Shown in pieces: positions 26,957-35,017 of a stretch of DNA of 64,000 bases. This DNA is from Aliiroseovarius sp. Z3 (GTDB taxonomy: Bacteria; Pseudomonadota; Alphaproteobacteria; Rhodobacterales; Rhodobacteraceae): assembly GCF_029105185.1 (NCBI RefSeq), contig NZ_JAFMZK010000011.1:62001-126000 (forward strand), given 5' to 3'. Numbering within the stretch: the stretch's first letter is position 1; each line of letters starts with the position of its first letter. The translations under genes were made by a program, and so were the position numbers. The notes beneath the pieces are model-generated. The model saw only the letters and a program-made list of their open reading frames with translations, had not been told where the DNA came from and did no database searches.

Positions 26957-27523
26957 ATGAAACGTCTCATTGCCGGGCTGCCGTTTGTTGCGGCGGTCAT
27001 ATTCGGTGGGTTTTTTCTCTGGGGGCTCAATCCCGACCGGGATCCCAACGAGATCCCTTCCGTCCTGATCTCGCAACCGGCCCCGGCGTTCGACCTCGAT
27101 CCCGTGCCGGGGTTGGAGACACCCGGCCTGGCCCGAAGCGATCTTGTCAGCAACGAACGACCGGTCGTGGTCAATGTCTTTGCGTCCTGGTGCGTGCCCT
27201 GCCGCGCGGAACATGCCGTGTTGACAAGATTTGTCGAACGAGAAGGCATGCGGTTGTTCGGAATAAACTACAAAGACAAACCTGAGGATGCCGTGAAGTG
27301 GCTCAATGACCTCGGCAATCCCTACGAGCGGATCGGGTCCGACCTGTCGGGCCGGACCGGGATCGAATGGGGCCTGTCGGGCGTGCCGGAAACCTTCATC
27401 GTCGATAGCGATGGCACCGTTTTGTTTCGCTATGTCGGGCCGGTCGTGGGTCCGGACGCCGTCGAACGGTTCACGCAAGCCCTGAAGCAGGCAGGCGCAC
27501 TGCCAAATGGAGCAGGTTCATGA
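26957..27523 (+). CDS. ccmG: CcmG/DsbE thiol-disulfide reductase
   Basis: 188 aa. An N-terminal signal anchor (LIAGLPFVAAVIFGGFFLWGL) is followed by a thioredoxin fold with FASWCVPCRAEH and the family's cis-Pro loop GVPETFIVD. It keeps apocytochrome CxxCH cysteines reduced. It starts 8 nt after ccmF and overlaps ccmH by 4 nt. Confidence 0.93.
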   Translation: MKRLIAGLPFVAAVIFGGFFLWGLNPDRDPNEIPSVLISQPAPAFDLDPVPGLETPGLARSDLVSNERPVVVNVFASWCVPCRAEHAVLTRFVEREGMRLFGINYKDKPEDAVKWLNDLGNPYERIGSDLSGRTGIEWGLSGVPETFIVDSDGTVLFRYVGPVVGPDAVERFTQALKQAGALPNGAGS

Positions 27524-27993
27524 GACAGTTGATTTTCGCGTTTTGCATCGGGCTCCTTCCCTTTGCCGCCAATGCGGTGGAACCGGACGAAATGCTGACC
27601 GACCCGGTATTGGAACAGCGTGCGCGGGAGATTTCCAAGGATCTACGATGCGTCGTCTGTCAGAACCAGGACATCGACAGTTCGAACGCGGGTGTGGCGC
27701 GGGACTTGCGTCTGCTCGTACGCGAGCGCCTGGTCGTTGGAGACAGCGACGCGGAGGTGATCGAATACATACGGGCGCGGTACGGGGATTACGTGCTGCT
27801 GAAACCGCCTCTGGAGCCTGCGACCTACGCGCTTTGGTTCGCTCCGATCGCTTTCGTTCTGATCGGGGTTTTCGTTGGTGGCGGGCTACTGATGAGTCGG
27901 CGAAAGCAAGAGGCATTTGAAGACTTGGGCTCGGAGGATGAGAACACCGTGTCCGAAATTCTCAGGCAAAACGAAGCGGGGGATGCGTCATGA
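27520..27993 (+). CDS. ccmH: CcmH (CcmL/NrfF type)
   Basis: 157 aa. Signal peptide, then the redox motif LRCVVCQNQDIDSSNAGVARDLR and the family block GDSDAEVIEYIRARYGDYVLLKPP. A C-terminal TM (LWFAPIAFVLIGVFVGGGLLM) anchors it. It supplies reduced apocytochrome to CcmF. ATGA overlaps on both sides. Confidence 0.95.
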   Translation: MRQLIFAFCIGLLPFAANAVEPDEMLTDPVLEQRAREISKDLRCVVCQNQDIDSSNAGVARDLRLLVRERLVVGDSDAEVIEYIRARYGDYVLLKPPLEPATYALWFAPIAFVLIGVFVGGGLLMSRRKQEAFEDLGSEDENTVSEILRQNEAGDAS

Positions 27994-29141
27994 TCTGGGG
28001 TATTTTCGTTCTTTTGACGCTGGTCGCAATCGGAATTGTCCTCTACCCGCTGCTGCTGTCCAAATCGAACACTCTCACCAGAGGGGATGCGGTACCGGCG
28101 ATCCTCGCCGATCAGATGCGGGAAATCCAACGAGACATGGACCGCGGTTTGATTTCTGAACAGGAAGCTCAAGCGGCCAGACTCGAGATCAAGAAACGGA
28201 TCCTCGCGACGACCCGCAATTCGGAAGAAAAAGCCGGATCATCCCGTAATGGTGGCAGAGTCACTCTCGTTGTCGCGGCGGTCCTCGCGCCGGTTATTGC
28301 CGCGGGCTACTATCTGACGATGGGATCGCCGGAGGTTCCTTCAATGGCCTTCGCTGCCCGTGCAGAGGAGCGGGCACAGACTGATGAAGTGACGGCGCTG
28401 GCAATACAACTTCGCGAAAGGCTTGTATCCGATCCGACCGGCGGCCCTAGCGAAGGGTGGATGCTGTTGGGCCAGACCTATCAGCGCATGGGCAGAGCAG
28501 CCGATGCCGTCGAAGCCTTCGAAGTCGTTGCCGAACGGGAGGATGCCACCTCCGCGACATTCTCCATGCTGGCAGAGGCTGTCGCGGTTGCCAATGACGG
28601 CGTTGTTATTCCACGGGCGAAATTGGCCATTGATCGCGCTTTGGACCTTGACCCATCCAATCCTGCGGCAACCTACTTCGAGTCTCTGTATTACTTTCAG
28701 CAAGAAGAGACGCGTAAGGCCTACGATCTGCTTGTTTCACGACTGAATCAGGAAGAGGCTTACGTTCCCTGGATGGAGACCTATGCAGCGCAGATCAACC
28801 GGATTGCAGCGGCAGCTGACCTTCCGGTCGTCAATCTACCCAGCGGGCCGACGTCGCAACCAGGCCCGAGTGCCGCAGATGTCGCGGCGGCGTCGGAGAT
28901 GAATGACGCGGATCGCGCGGAGTTCATCCGATCGATGGTCTCGCGGCTGGCCGAGCGTCTTGAGGATGAACCGGACGATCTGGATGGTTGGATGCGGCTG
29001 GCAAATGCCTATACCGTCCTTCAGGAGCCCGATCGCGCCGTTGAGGCCTACCGCAAGGCTGAAGCGCTGTTGGAGCAGCAGCCCGCCAGTGATCCTCGGC
29101 GTGCGGCGGTCCGTGCCGCGCTTGAGCGGCTCGGCGGCTGA
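27990..29141 (+). CDS. ccmI: CcmI, apocytochrome c chaperone
   Basis: 383 aa. It has an N-terminal TM, a leucine-zipper-like loop (ILADQMREIQRDMDRGLISEQEAQAARLEIKKRIL), a second TM (VTLVVAAVLAPVIAAGYYLTMG) and a periplasmic TPR domain (GWMLLGQTYQRMGRAADAVEAFEVVAE; GWMRLANAYTVLQEPDRAVEAYRKAE). This is the normal CcmI layout in alphaproteobacteria. It is the last gene of the run that begins at the response regulator, and it converges with scsB. Confidence 0.92.
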   Translation: MIWGIFVLLTLVAIGIVLYPLLLSKSNTLTRGDAVPAILADQMREIQRDMDRGLISEQEAQAARLEIKKRILATTRNSEEKAGSSRNGGRVTLVVAAVLAPVIAAGYYLTMGSPEVPSMAFAARAEERAQTDEVTALAIQLRERLVSDPTGGPSEGWMLLGQTYQRMGRAADAVEAFEVVAEREDATSATFSMLAEAVAVANDGVVIPRAKLAIDRALDLDPSNPAATYFESLYYFQQEETRKAYDLLVSRLNQEEAYVPWMETYAAQINRIAAAADLPVVNLPSGPTSQPGPSAADVAAASEMNDADRAEFIRSMVSRLAERLEDEPDDLDGWMRLANAYTVLQEPDRAVEAYRKAEALLEQQPASDPRRAAVRAALERLGG

Positions 29142-29144
29142 CTA

Positions 29145-29168
29145 CTGCTCGGTGTCCCGGTCGAGCAG
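29145..29168. terminator. Hairpin between convergent ccmI and scsB
   Basis: CTGCTCG and CGAGCAG form a perfect 7-bp stem around a 10-nt loop, placed between two convergent stops. No clear T-run on either side, so it may be only a 3'-end hairpin. Confidence 0.4.
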
Positions 29169-29169
29169 G

Positions 29170-31299
29170 TCACTCCTGTCCGGCAACCTTTGCGGAAACA
29201 TCCCGACCACTGGCTTGCGCCAAGGCGTTCATCACGTCCTCGGTTTTTAGCAATTCGGACAGCACAATGCCGTTCGGTGCCGATGGTCCGTAGACGGCAT
29301 TGAAGGGGATGCCGTATCTGCCGAAACTCTCAAGGTAGCGGGAAATGCGCGTGTCCGGGCGTGTCCAATCTGCCTGCATCGCCGTGACTCCAGGCGCTTC
29401 AAGCGCGCTCCGGACTGGCTCCCGATCGATGATAAGTGTCTTGTTCGCTTTGCAAGTCAGACACCAGTCAGCGGTCACATCGACAAAAACGACCTCTCCT
29501 GCGGACACGCGTTTCGCTATTTCCGAACGATCAAATGCGATCCAAGCCATTGCCAACTGCGGCGTCGAACGCGCAGGTGCTGATTGCTGCAAGAGAGGAC
29601 CTGCGGCAATGGCCAGGACAAGGCTGGCTATGGCAATAGACCACCTGAATTGGGACTGCACATTCGGGAGAGATAGTATCAGAACGGCGAGACCGGACAA
29701 CGCCGCGACCGCGATGACAGACGCAAGCCCGGCGACACCGTCGAGCACCCAGAACAGCCACACGGCGGTTGCAAGCAACAAAACCCCCATGACGCTTTTG
29801 ATGATCAGCATCCATCGACCAGGCTTGGGCATGAATGCGACCAGACGCGGGAACGCGGCGATGACGAGATAGGGCAGGGCGAGGCCGAGCCCGAGGCTCG
29901 TAAAGACGATGAGGATGTCCAAGCCACGCCCGGCCAAAGCAAAGGCCACAGCGGTGCCGAGGAACGGTGCCGAACAAGGCGTCGCCATGACGGCACCGAA
30001 CATGCCAGTGAAAAAGTCGGCGGAATACCCGTTGCGTCCTCCGGCCCCTGCAAGCCGCGTCTGCATGCCGTGTGGAAGGGCGAACTCGAACGCTCCGAAC
30101 AGATTTGCCGAAAAGACGAGCAGGACAGCGATCATCGCCGCAAGAAACAGCGGGCTTTGAAACTGCAAACCCCACCCGACGCTGAGGCCTGCCGTCTGGA
30201 GCGCCCAGAGGACGAGCGCCAGACCCCACATGAACGTCATGATGCCGGCGCTGGCAGCGACGAAACCGAACCGGACACGGGTTGTGTCGTGATCGGTGTG
30301 TTTGAGCACAGACGACACCTTGATGGACAGCACCGGCAGCACGCAGGGCATCACATTCAGGATCAATCCGCCCAGCAGCGCGATCGCGGCAATCCAGATC
30401 AGTTCCATCATGTCCGGTGTCGTGGCGGCCAGTTCAAAGGGTGGTGCTATTCCTTGCGCCACGCGATCCGCGATGATCGTGAAGGCCCGGTTCTCGCCGT
30501 CGGTGACGGTAATCGACGGAGCCACTGTCACATCCGTATTCGACGAGAGGATCGGCAAGCGCGCCCAAAGCAAACGATCCTCTTCTCCCAAACGGATATC
30601 GGGTTTGCCAAGCGCAACACCCATACCCAGTTCGGGAAACACATCCGGCGACTGGAGTGGTTCATCGACGCGAAGGCTGACGATCAACTCCGTGAGGTCT
30701 TCGTCGATGAAGGCATTTGCCTCGCTGACGCCGCTCGTCTTGGCCCCTTCGGGGACGCGCTCGGAAAACGTACCGATCAGCCCAGCCGAAGTGCTGTCGA
30801 TGACGTTGCCCCGTCCGAGGCGAAGTGACAGGTCAAACTCTTCCGGGACACAGACATTGGAGCACACCAGCAGTTTGACCTGCGCGGAAAGAGTCACAGG
30901 TGCGCCGGGATCTTTGAGCGTTATGCGCAGCGGAAAGACGACTTCACCCGCATAACCAAAATTTTCGATGCCGAAGGCGGTGAAGCGCGTCGGGGCGGGC
31001 CACATGAATTCGACATCTGCGACGTTTTCGGAACCGCTCCATTCGACCGAAGGCGGTATTCCCACCTCGCCCGCCGACCGCCAATAGGTCTTCCAGTTTT
31101 CGTTCAGTTGAAGGTGAAGCCCGGCTGACAGAGTCTGTGTGTTCTCGGGAACGCCGTCCTGTACACTAATGAGATGCGCGGTGAGTGGCGCGCTCTGGTA
31201 TTCAGCAGAGGTTGCTGCCGCGACACTTCCAGAGACAACGGCCAGGAGCACGAAGGGAATAAGCAAAACCCGTCGCAGGATCAAAAGGCAATCGATCAA
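29170..31299 (-). CDS. scsB: ScsB-type thiol:disulfide interchange protein (DsbD family)
   Basis: 709 aa. It has a signal peptide and an N-terminal periplasmic domain with LLVCSNVCVPEEFDLSL, the Cys pattern of the ScsB alpha domain. A central eight-TM electron-transfer domain (LNVMPCVLPVLSIK; ATPCSAPFLGTAVAF) and a C-terminal thioredoxin domain (FVDVTADWCLTCKANKTLI) follow. ScsB passes electrons from cytoplasmic thioredoxin to periplasmic partners and was defined by suppression of copper sensitivity. The DsbA/ScsC-like gene at 36893 is the likely partner. Confidence 0.9.
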   Translation of the reverse strand: MIDCLLILRRVLLIPFVLLAVVSGSVAAATSAEYQSAPLTAHLISVQDGVPENTQTLSAGLHLQLNENWKTYWRSAGEVGIPPSVEWSGSENVADVEFMWPAPTRFTAFGIENFGYAGEVVFPLRITLKDPGAPVTLSAQVKLLVCSNVCVPEEFDLSLRLGRGNVIDSTSAGLIGTFSERVPEGAKTSGVSEANAFIDEDLTELIVSLRVDEPLQSPDVFPELGMGVALGKPDIRLGEEDRLLWARLPILSSNTDVTVAPSITVTDGENRAFTIIADRVAQGIAPPFELAATTPDMMELIWIAAIALLGGLILNVMPCVLPVLSIKVSSVLKHTDHDTTRVRFGFVAASAGIMTFMWGLALVLWALQTAGLSVGWGLQFQSPLFLAAMIAVLLVFSANLFGAFEFALPHGMQTRLAGAGGRNGYSADFFTGMFGAVMATPCSAPFLGTAVAFALAGRGLDILIVFTSLGLGLALPYLVIAAFPRLVAFMPKPGRWMLIIKSVMGVLLLATAVWLFWVLDGVAGLASVIAVAALSGLAVLILSLPNVQSQFRWSIAIASLVLAIAAGPLLQQSAPARSTPQLAMAWIAFDRSEIAKRVSAGEVVFVDVTADWCLTCKANKTLIIDREPVRSALEAPGVTAMQADWTRPDTRISRYLESFGRYGIPFNAVYGPSAPNGIVLSELLKTEDVMNALAQASGRDVSAKVAGQE

Positions 31300-31356
31300 G
31301 ATACCTGCTTCCTTCCCATACTTTCCGCAGATTTCGCCAGGACGGCGGAAATTGCG

Positions 31357-31581
31357 TCAAAGTCCACCTGTGGCAAAACCCTGACGACCGTCCGCACAGA
31401 CAATTCGCGCAACGCCAGTCGCAGAAGATGAAAGGGTTCGACACCCATCCGGCAGAAGGTCTGACGCTTGCTTCGTGGACACGATAGCGCCGCGATCCGA
31501 GCAGTCTTCAAGACTTCCTGCACATCCCCCAAGCATGAAACCCGACAACAGCAACGCGCCTACGCGTACCTTCCCGCGCAC
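31357..31581 (-). CDS. Small putative lipoprotein
   Basis: 74 aa from the GTG at 31581, adjacent to the previous stop. The N-terminus VRVGALLLSGFMLGGCAG is a convincing lipobox; further Cys residues are at CSD, DGC and IVCADG. No family was recognised. It lies between a small membrane protein and scsB in one leftward operon, 57 nt before scsB. An overlapping frame at 31296-31532 lacks these features. Confidence 0.5.
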   Translation of the reverse strand: MRGKVRVGALLLSGFMLGGCAGSLEDCSDRGAIVSTKQASDLLPDGCRTLSSSATGVARIVCADGRQGFATGGL

Positions 31582-31582
31582 A

Positions 31583-31885
31583 TCACGGCCTGTCGCGGAC
31601 CACGACTGGAATCGCGGAGGTTATGGGCTCGGTCGTTTCCTCGATAGTGTCCTTTGCCTTGTCGGAATGGCACGATTTTCCCATGAACTTGTGCATCACG
31701 AGATGCGCCCCAACGCACAGCAGGAGCGGGGCGAAAGCCGCTGCATTGCCCCACATGCCCGCCAATGTGCCGCCGGCAAGAAAAAACCCCGCAACGGGCA
31801 GCAGCATGACGACGCAACACGCCATCATTCCGTAATGCATAAGCCTGTCCACGATCGGCTTTTTTCTGTGGTTTTGGTGGTCCAT
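31583..31885 (-). CDS. Small DUF2933-like membrane protein
   Basis: 100 aa, His-rich N-terminus (MDHQNHRKK), two TM helices (MMACCVVMLLPVAGFFLAGG; APLLLCVGAHLVMHKF) with Cys pairs and the GKSCH segment. Similar short proteins accompany copper and mercury resistance genes. A MerR-like promoter precedes it at 31914-31944. Confidence 0.65.
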   Translation of the reverse strand: MDHQNHRKKPIVDRLMHYGMMACCVVMLLPVAGFFLAGGTLAGMWGNAAAFAPLLLCVGAHLVMHKFMGKSCHSDKAKDTIEETTEPITSAIPVVVRDRP

Positions 31886-31913
31886 GATACCCTCTTTTCA
31901 CCATTTTAAGTGT

Positions 31914-31944
31914 CATCTACGACCCTACAGTAGAGTAAGGTCAA
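31914..31944 (-). promoter_or_regulatory. MerR-like promoter of the scsB operon
   Basis: Minus strand: TTGACC (31944-31939), 19-bp spacer containing CTCTAC-T-GTAGGG, then TAGATG (31919-31914). Spacing and dyad resemble MerR-family promoters, but the dyad centre is about 2 bp off the position seen in the others. Confidence 0.5.
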
Positions 31945-31945
31945 G

Positions 31946-31965
31946 GATACAAATGGATACACTTC
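31946..31965 (+). promoter_or_regulatory. Candidate response-regulator box of the LDT/cytochrome operon
   Basis: GATACAAATGGATACACTTC, two GATACA hexamers 10 bp apart. It abuts the -35 of the divergent scsB-operon promoter (1 bp between), so the two regulators could interfere. Confidence 0.65.
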
Positions 31966-32042
31966 TCGCGGCCTTGTCAGGTTGTTTGATGCCGGTCTTC
32001 CCGTAAAAAGGGATGTAACAAAATCGAAGGCAGGAGTGTGTC

Positions 32043-32603
32043 ATGACGACCTTGCGAGAAAACAAGATCAATCGGCGAGGCCTATTGGGATTTGCGGCCG
32101 TCGCTTTGGCCGCGCCCAGCGTGGTTCAAGCCGAGATTACTCGCCGTAACATATCTTCGTTCCGTACTCATGAGTGGCAAGACCATTTCGACACGCTCGG
32201 CAAGGGGATCATCATCTCAGATACCGTGACGATGGCGCTTCAGCATTGGACGTCTGATGGCGAAATGCGGATTTATCCAACATCAGTTCCGCTGACTGAC
32301 GAACTCACCAAACGCGGTTACACGGAAGTGGTGGAAAAGCGCAAAAACCCCAGCTGGGCGCCGACGCCCTCCATGCGGGAACGCAATCCAGAATGGCCGG
32401 CACGTGTCGAGGGAGGCGATCCTGCCAACCCTCTGGGTACCCGCGCATTGTATCTGTCCTGGCAATACTACCGTATCCACGGAACACAGGACACGCGAAA
32501 GATCGGTCGTCGGTCGTCAAATGGCTGCATCGGTTTGTTCAACGAACAGGTTGAAGAGCTGTACGAGCGGGTGCCCGTCGGCACTCAAGTCAAACTCATC
32601 TGA
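32043..32603 (+). CDS. L,D-transpeptidase (YkuD) 1
   Basis: 186 aa. A Tat-like leader (INRRGLLGFAAVALAAPSVVQA) precedes a YkuD domain with the catalytic signature RIHGTQDTRKIGRRSSNGCIGL (split here into HG, then SSNGC with the nucleophilic Cys). LDTs make 3-3 peptidoglycan cross-links or attach proteins to peptidoglycan. It is the first gene of an operon with cytochromes c, a multicopper oxidase and DsbA. A GATACA-type box lies 77 nt upstream. Confidence 0.88.
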   Translation: MTTLRENKINRRGLLGFAAVALAAPSVVQAEITRRNISSFRTHEWQDHFDTLGKGIIISDTVTMALQHWTSDGEMRIYPTSVPLTDELTKRGYTEVVEKRKNPSWAPTPSMRERNPEWPARVEGGDPANPLGTRALYLSWQYYRIHGTQDTRKIGRRSSNGCIGLFNEQVEELYERVPVGTQVKLI

Positions 32604-32631
32604 CCCAACGGGCAAGGCGGAAGATACAGGC

Positions 32632-33090
32632 ATGGACAAATTAACTGCGCTGATTGGTGCCGTTTTTGTTATCGGCGGGGGTTTTGCCGTTTGGCAGTTC
32701 GTTGGAGCCGAAGATTTAGCGGTTGGCCACTCCATGACGCCACCTGACACAAGCGAGATTGCCGAAGGCGATCCGATCGTCCAGGTCCAGCTGCCTGACG
32801 CACTCTCGCAGCAGGCGGCGCTTGGGAAGAACATATTCGAGGCAAAATGTTCCGAGTGTCACGGCGAAAATGCCGCCGGTCGCAACGGTGTTGCGCCGCC
32901 TCTCGTGCACAAGATCTACGAACCGAGCCACCATTCGGACATGGCTTTTGTTCTGGCAGCTCAAAACGGCGTCCGTGCACATCACTGGAATTTCGGTAAT
33001 ATGCCTAAGATCGAGGGATTGACCCAAGGAGACGTCAAGATGGTGGCCGCCTATGTCCGCGAATTGCAGCGGGCCAACGGGATCAACTGA
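32632..33090 (+). CDS. Membrane-anchored monohaem cytochrome c
   Basis: 152 aa from the ATG at 32632, where an uncleaved signal/TM (LIGAVFVIGGGFAVWQFVG) begins. Haem motif CSECH at about residue 79, distal Met in NMPKIEGL. It may accept electrons from the multicopper oxidase partners or pass them to oxidases. TGATG overlap with the next gene. Confidence 0.85.
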   Translation: MDKLTALIGAVFVIGGGFAVWQFVGAEDLAVGHSMTPPDTSEIAEGDPIVQVQLPDALSQQAALGKNIFEAKCSECHGENAAGRNGVAPPLVHKIYEPSHHSDMAFVLAAQNGVRAHHWNFGNMPKIEGLTQGDVKMVAAYVRELQRANGIN

Positions 33091-33416
33091 TGCGTTGGTC
33101 GAAGACGAACCGATGGATTCTGTCGGCCGTTTTCGGCCTTTTCCTTGTAGTTCTCGGGGTGCCAGAGGCGCCGGTATATCATGGTGAAACGTCGTTGGGG
33201 CAGGAATACCATGGTCACGAAGACGCAGGGCCATCGACCGAGGCCTCTGGCCACTGCCATCCAGGCCTCGATTGTTCTGTCCCGGCAGCGTTATTGCTTC
33301 AGCCGAACATGGCGTACGAGCCTTCTTTTCTGAAAGCCGTCATGCAAGACGGCGCGATCCAACGAACCGAATTGCGCCCGATCAGCGATCCTCCACCGCC
33401 CCGACGGTGGGTCTGA
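33090..33416 (+). CDS. Hypothetical single-TM protein with His/Cys segment
   Basis: 108 aa. TM helix (WILSAVFGLFLVVLGVPEA), then a His-rich stretch (YHGETSLGQEYHGHEDAG) and GHCHPGLDCS, which could bind metal. No family recognised. Its start overlaps the previous stop. Confidence 0.6.
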   Translation: MRWSKTNRWILSAVFGLFLVVLGVPEAPVYHGETSLGQEYHGHEDAGPSTEASGHCHPGLDCSVPAALLLQPNMAYEPSFLKAVMQDGAIQRTELRPISDPPPPRRWV

Positions 33417-33459
33417 TTTCACATCGCTCGAAAAGCAGACCCAAAGAAGGATCGAAGAC

Positions 33460-34053
33460 ATGAAAAAGACGACTATCGTAGCGGCAGTGTTGATTGCAGG
33501 TACTGCGGTCACGGCATTCGCGCATAGCGGTGCCACCGGCATCGTGAAAGAGCGCATGGATGCCATGCTTGCAATGGGGAAGGCGGTCAAGACCGTGGCC
33601 CCGATGATGCGGGGCGAAACGGCCTATGACGCAGAAACAGTGCGCGATGCCGCGCGCCTGTTCCAGCAGCACGCCGGTGAGAGCATGACAAAGCTGTTCC
33701 CAGAGGGCACAGGGGGCATGCCCTCGGAAGCCAAGGACGAGGTGTGGACCGACTGGGAGCGCTTCGCGGCATTGGCAAGTCAGCTGGAAGAATACTCTGA
33801 GGGCCTGGAACGCGCAGCCGACAATGGATTGGGCGGCATGAGCGGCAATACCTCCATGGATGGCGCCTCGATGATGGGCGGCGGGTCAATGATGGGAGGC
33901 GATACAACCATGATGGGCGGGAGCACGATGATGGGCCGAGGCGACATGATGGATGCGGCCGCCATTGCCGAAATGCCCGCCGACGCAGCATTCGCGATGA
34001 CGACCCAGGTCTGTTCCGCATGCCATGAACGCTTCCGGGCGGAAGAAGACTGA
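33460..34053 (+). CDS. Cytochrome c'/c556-like protein with Met-rich insert
   Basis: 197 aa. Signal peptide (TTIVAAVLIAGTAVTAFA), four-helix class II cytochrome c body (IVKERMDAMLAMGKAVKTVAPMM ... VWTDWERFAALASQLEEY) and C-terminal haem motif CSACH at 185-189. Between helix 3 and helix 4 (residues about 127-165) lies a Met/Gly-rich block of repeated MMGG units, unlike normal members and similar to copper-binding Met motifs. It follows the hypothetical gene by 43 nt and precedes the dihaem cytochrome by 2 nt. Confidence 0.85.
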   Translation: MKKTTIVAAVLIAGTAVTAFAHSGATGIVKERMDAMLAMGKAVKTVAPMMRGETAYDAETVRDAARLFQQHAGESMTKLFPEGTGGMPSEAKDEVWTDWERFAALASQLEEYSEGLERAADNGLGGMSGNTSMDGASMMGGGSMMGGDTTMMGGSTMMGRGDMMDAAAIAEMPADAAFAMTTQVCSACHERFRAEED

Positions 34054-34055
34054 CC

Positions 34056-34973
34056 ATGCGCCGGTTCTTGACACTCGTCAGCGGGGCCGCCGTGCTGGGC
34101 GCGGCCAGCCTCGGCGTCGTGATTGCATGGCCTGTCGGCAGTGCAGTGACTACGATTGCAATAGAGGGCAATGTCGACCGGGGCGCATATCTGGCGCGCG
34201 CCAGTGGGTGCATTGCCTGTCATACCAATTTTGAAGCGGGCGGCGCACCACTTGCCGGAGGGGCGCCGCTCGAAACCCCGTTCGGAACGTTCTACCCGCC
34301 CAACCTGACGACAGACCCGGAACATGGCATGGGCGAATGGACGGCAGAACAGTTCGCAAAAGCCGTGCGGCAAGGCATCGGCCCCGATGGAACGCCGTAC
34401 TATCCGTCTTTCCCGTACACCTTCTATGCGGATTTTTCTGACCAGGATATCGCTGACCTCTGGGCGGCGTTTCAAACCGTGCCGCCCGTGGACGAACCTG
34501 CACCAGAAAACGATGTCAGCTTCCCATTCGATCAACGATGGGGGCTGAAGCTCTGGCGAGCGGCGTTCTTCTACGATCCGGATACCGAACCGGTTGAAGG
34601 GCGAAGCGGCGCATGGAATCGCGGACGGGAATTGGTGCGCGGTGCGGCACATTGCGGAGCCTGCCATACGCCGCGCAATCTTGCAGGAGGTCGCGATATA
34701 AGTGCTTCCTTTGCAGGCAACGCCCAGCTTCCCGGTGGCAGCAAGGCACCCGCGATACGGCCAAAAGACCTGGCCAAAAATGACTGGACGGTTTCAAACC
34801 TCGCTTATGCGCTCCAGACCGGCATCACCCCTTCGGGCGATGCTTTCGGCGGCAGTATGGCGGAAGTGGTTCGCGAGGGAACACGTTTCCTGACGCCTGC
34901 GGATCGCGAAGCGATGGCGCTCTTTCTGCTGAACAAGGACACGGTCGAGGTGGAAAACTCCGAGTCGAACTAA
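34056..34973 (+). CDS. Dihaem cytochrome c
   Basis: 305 aa. Signal/TM (FLTLVSGAAVLGAASLGVVIAWPVG). Two haem motifs: CIACH near residue 53 and CGACH near residue 200, each with TPR or NFEAGG surroundings typical of dihaem gluconate-dehydrogenase or alcohol-dehydrogenase cytochrome subunits. It probably relays electrons in the copper oxidase pathway. A strong hairpin follows before the multicopper oxidase. Confidence 0.85.
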   Translation: MRRFLTLVSGAAVLGAASLGVVIAWPVGSAVTTIAIEGNVDRGAYLARASGCIACHTNFEAGGAPLAGGAPLETPFGTFYPPNLTTDPEHGMGEWTAEQFAKAVRQGIGPDGTPYYPSFPYTFYADFSDQDIADLWAAFQTVPPVDEPAPENDVSFPFDQRWGLKLWRAAFFYDPDTEPVEGRSGAWNRGRELVRGAAHCGACHTPRNLAGGRDISASFAGNAQLPGGSKAPAIRPKDLAKNDWTVSNLAYALQTGITPSGDAFGGSMAEVVREGTRFLTPADREAMALFLLNKDTVEVENSESN

Positions 34974-34979
34974 CATCAC

Positions 34980-35000
34980 GCGGGGGCGAGAGGCCCCCGC
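34980..35000 (+). terminator. Intra-operon hairpin (attenuator-like)
   Basis: GCGGGGGC and GCCCCCGC make an 8-bp GC stem with loop GAGAG, followed by TTTCTC. It lies between the dihaem cytochrome and the multicopper oxidase, so it would lower downstream expression. Confidence 0.65.
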
Positions 35001-35017
35001 TTTCTCGAGGATGAAAA

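Noticed and set aside
31296-31532. 78-codon minus frame overlapping the small lipoprotein
   Set aside because: It has no signal peptide or ribosome site and overlaps in another frame the more convincing lipobox protein at 31357-31581.
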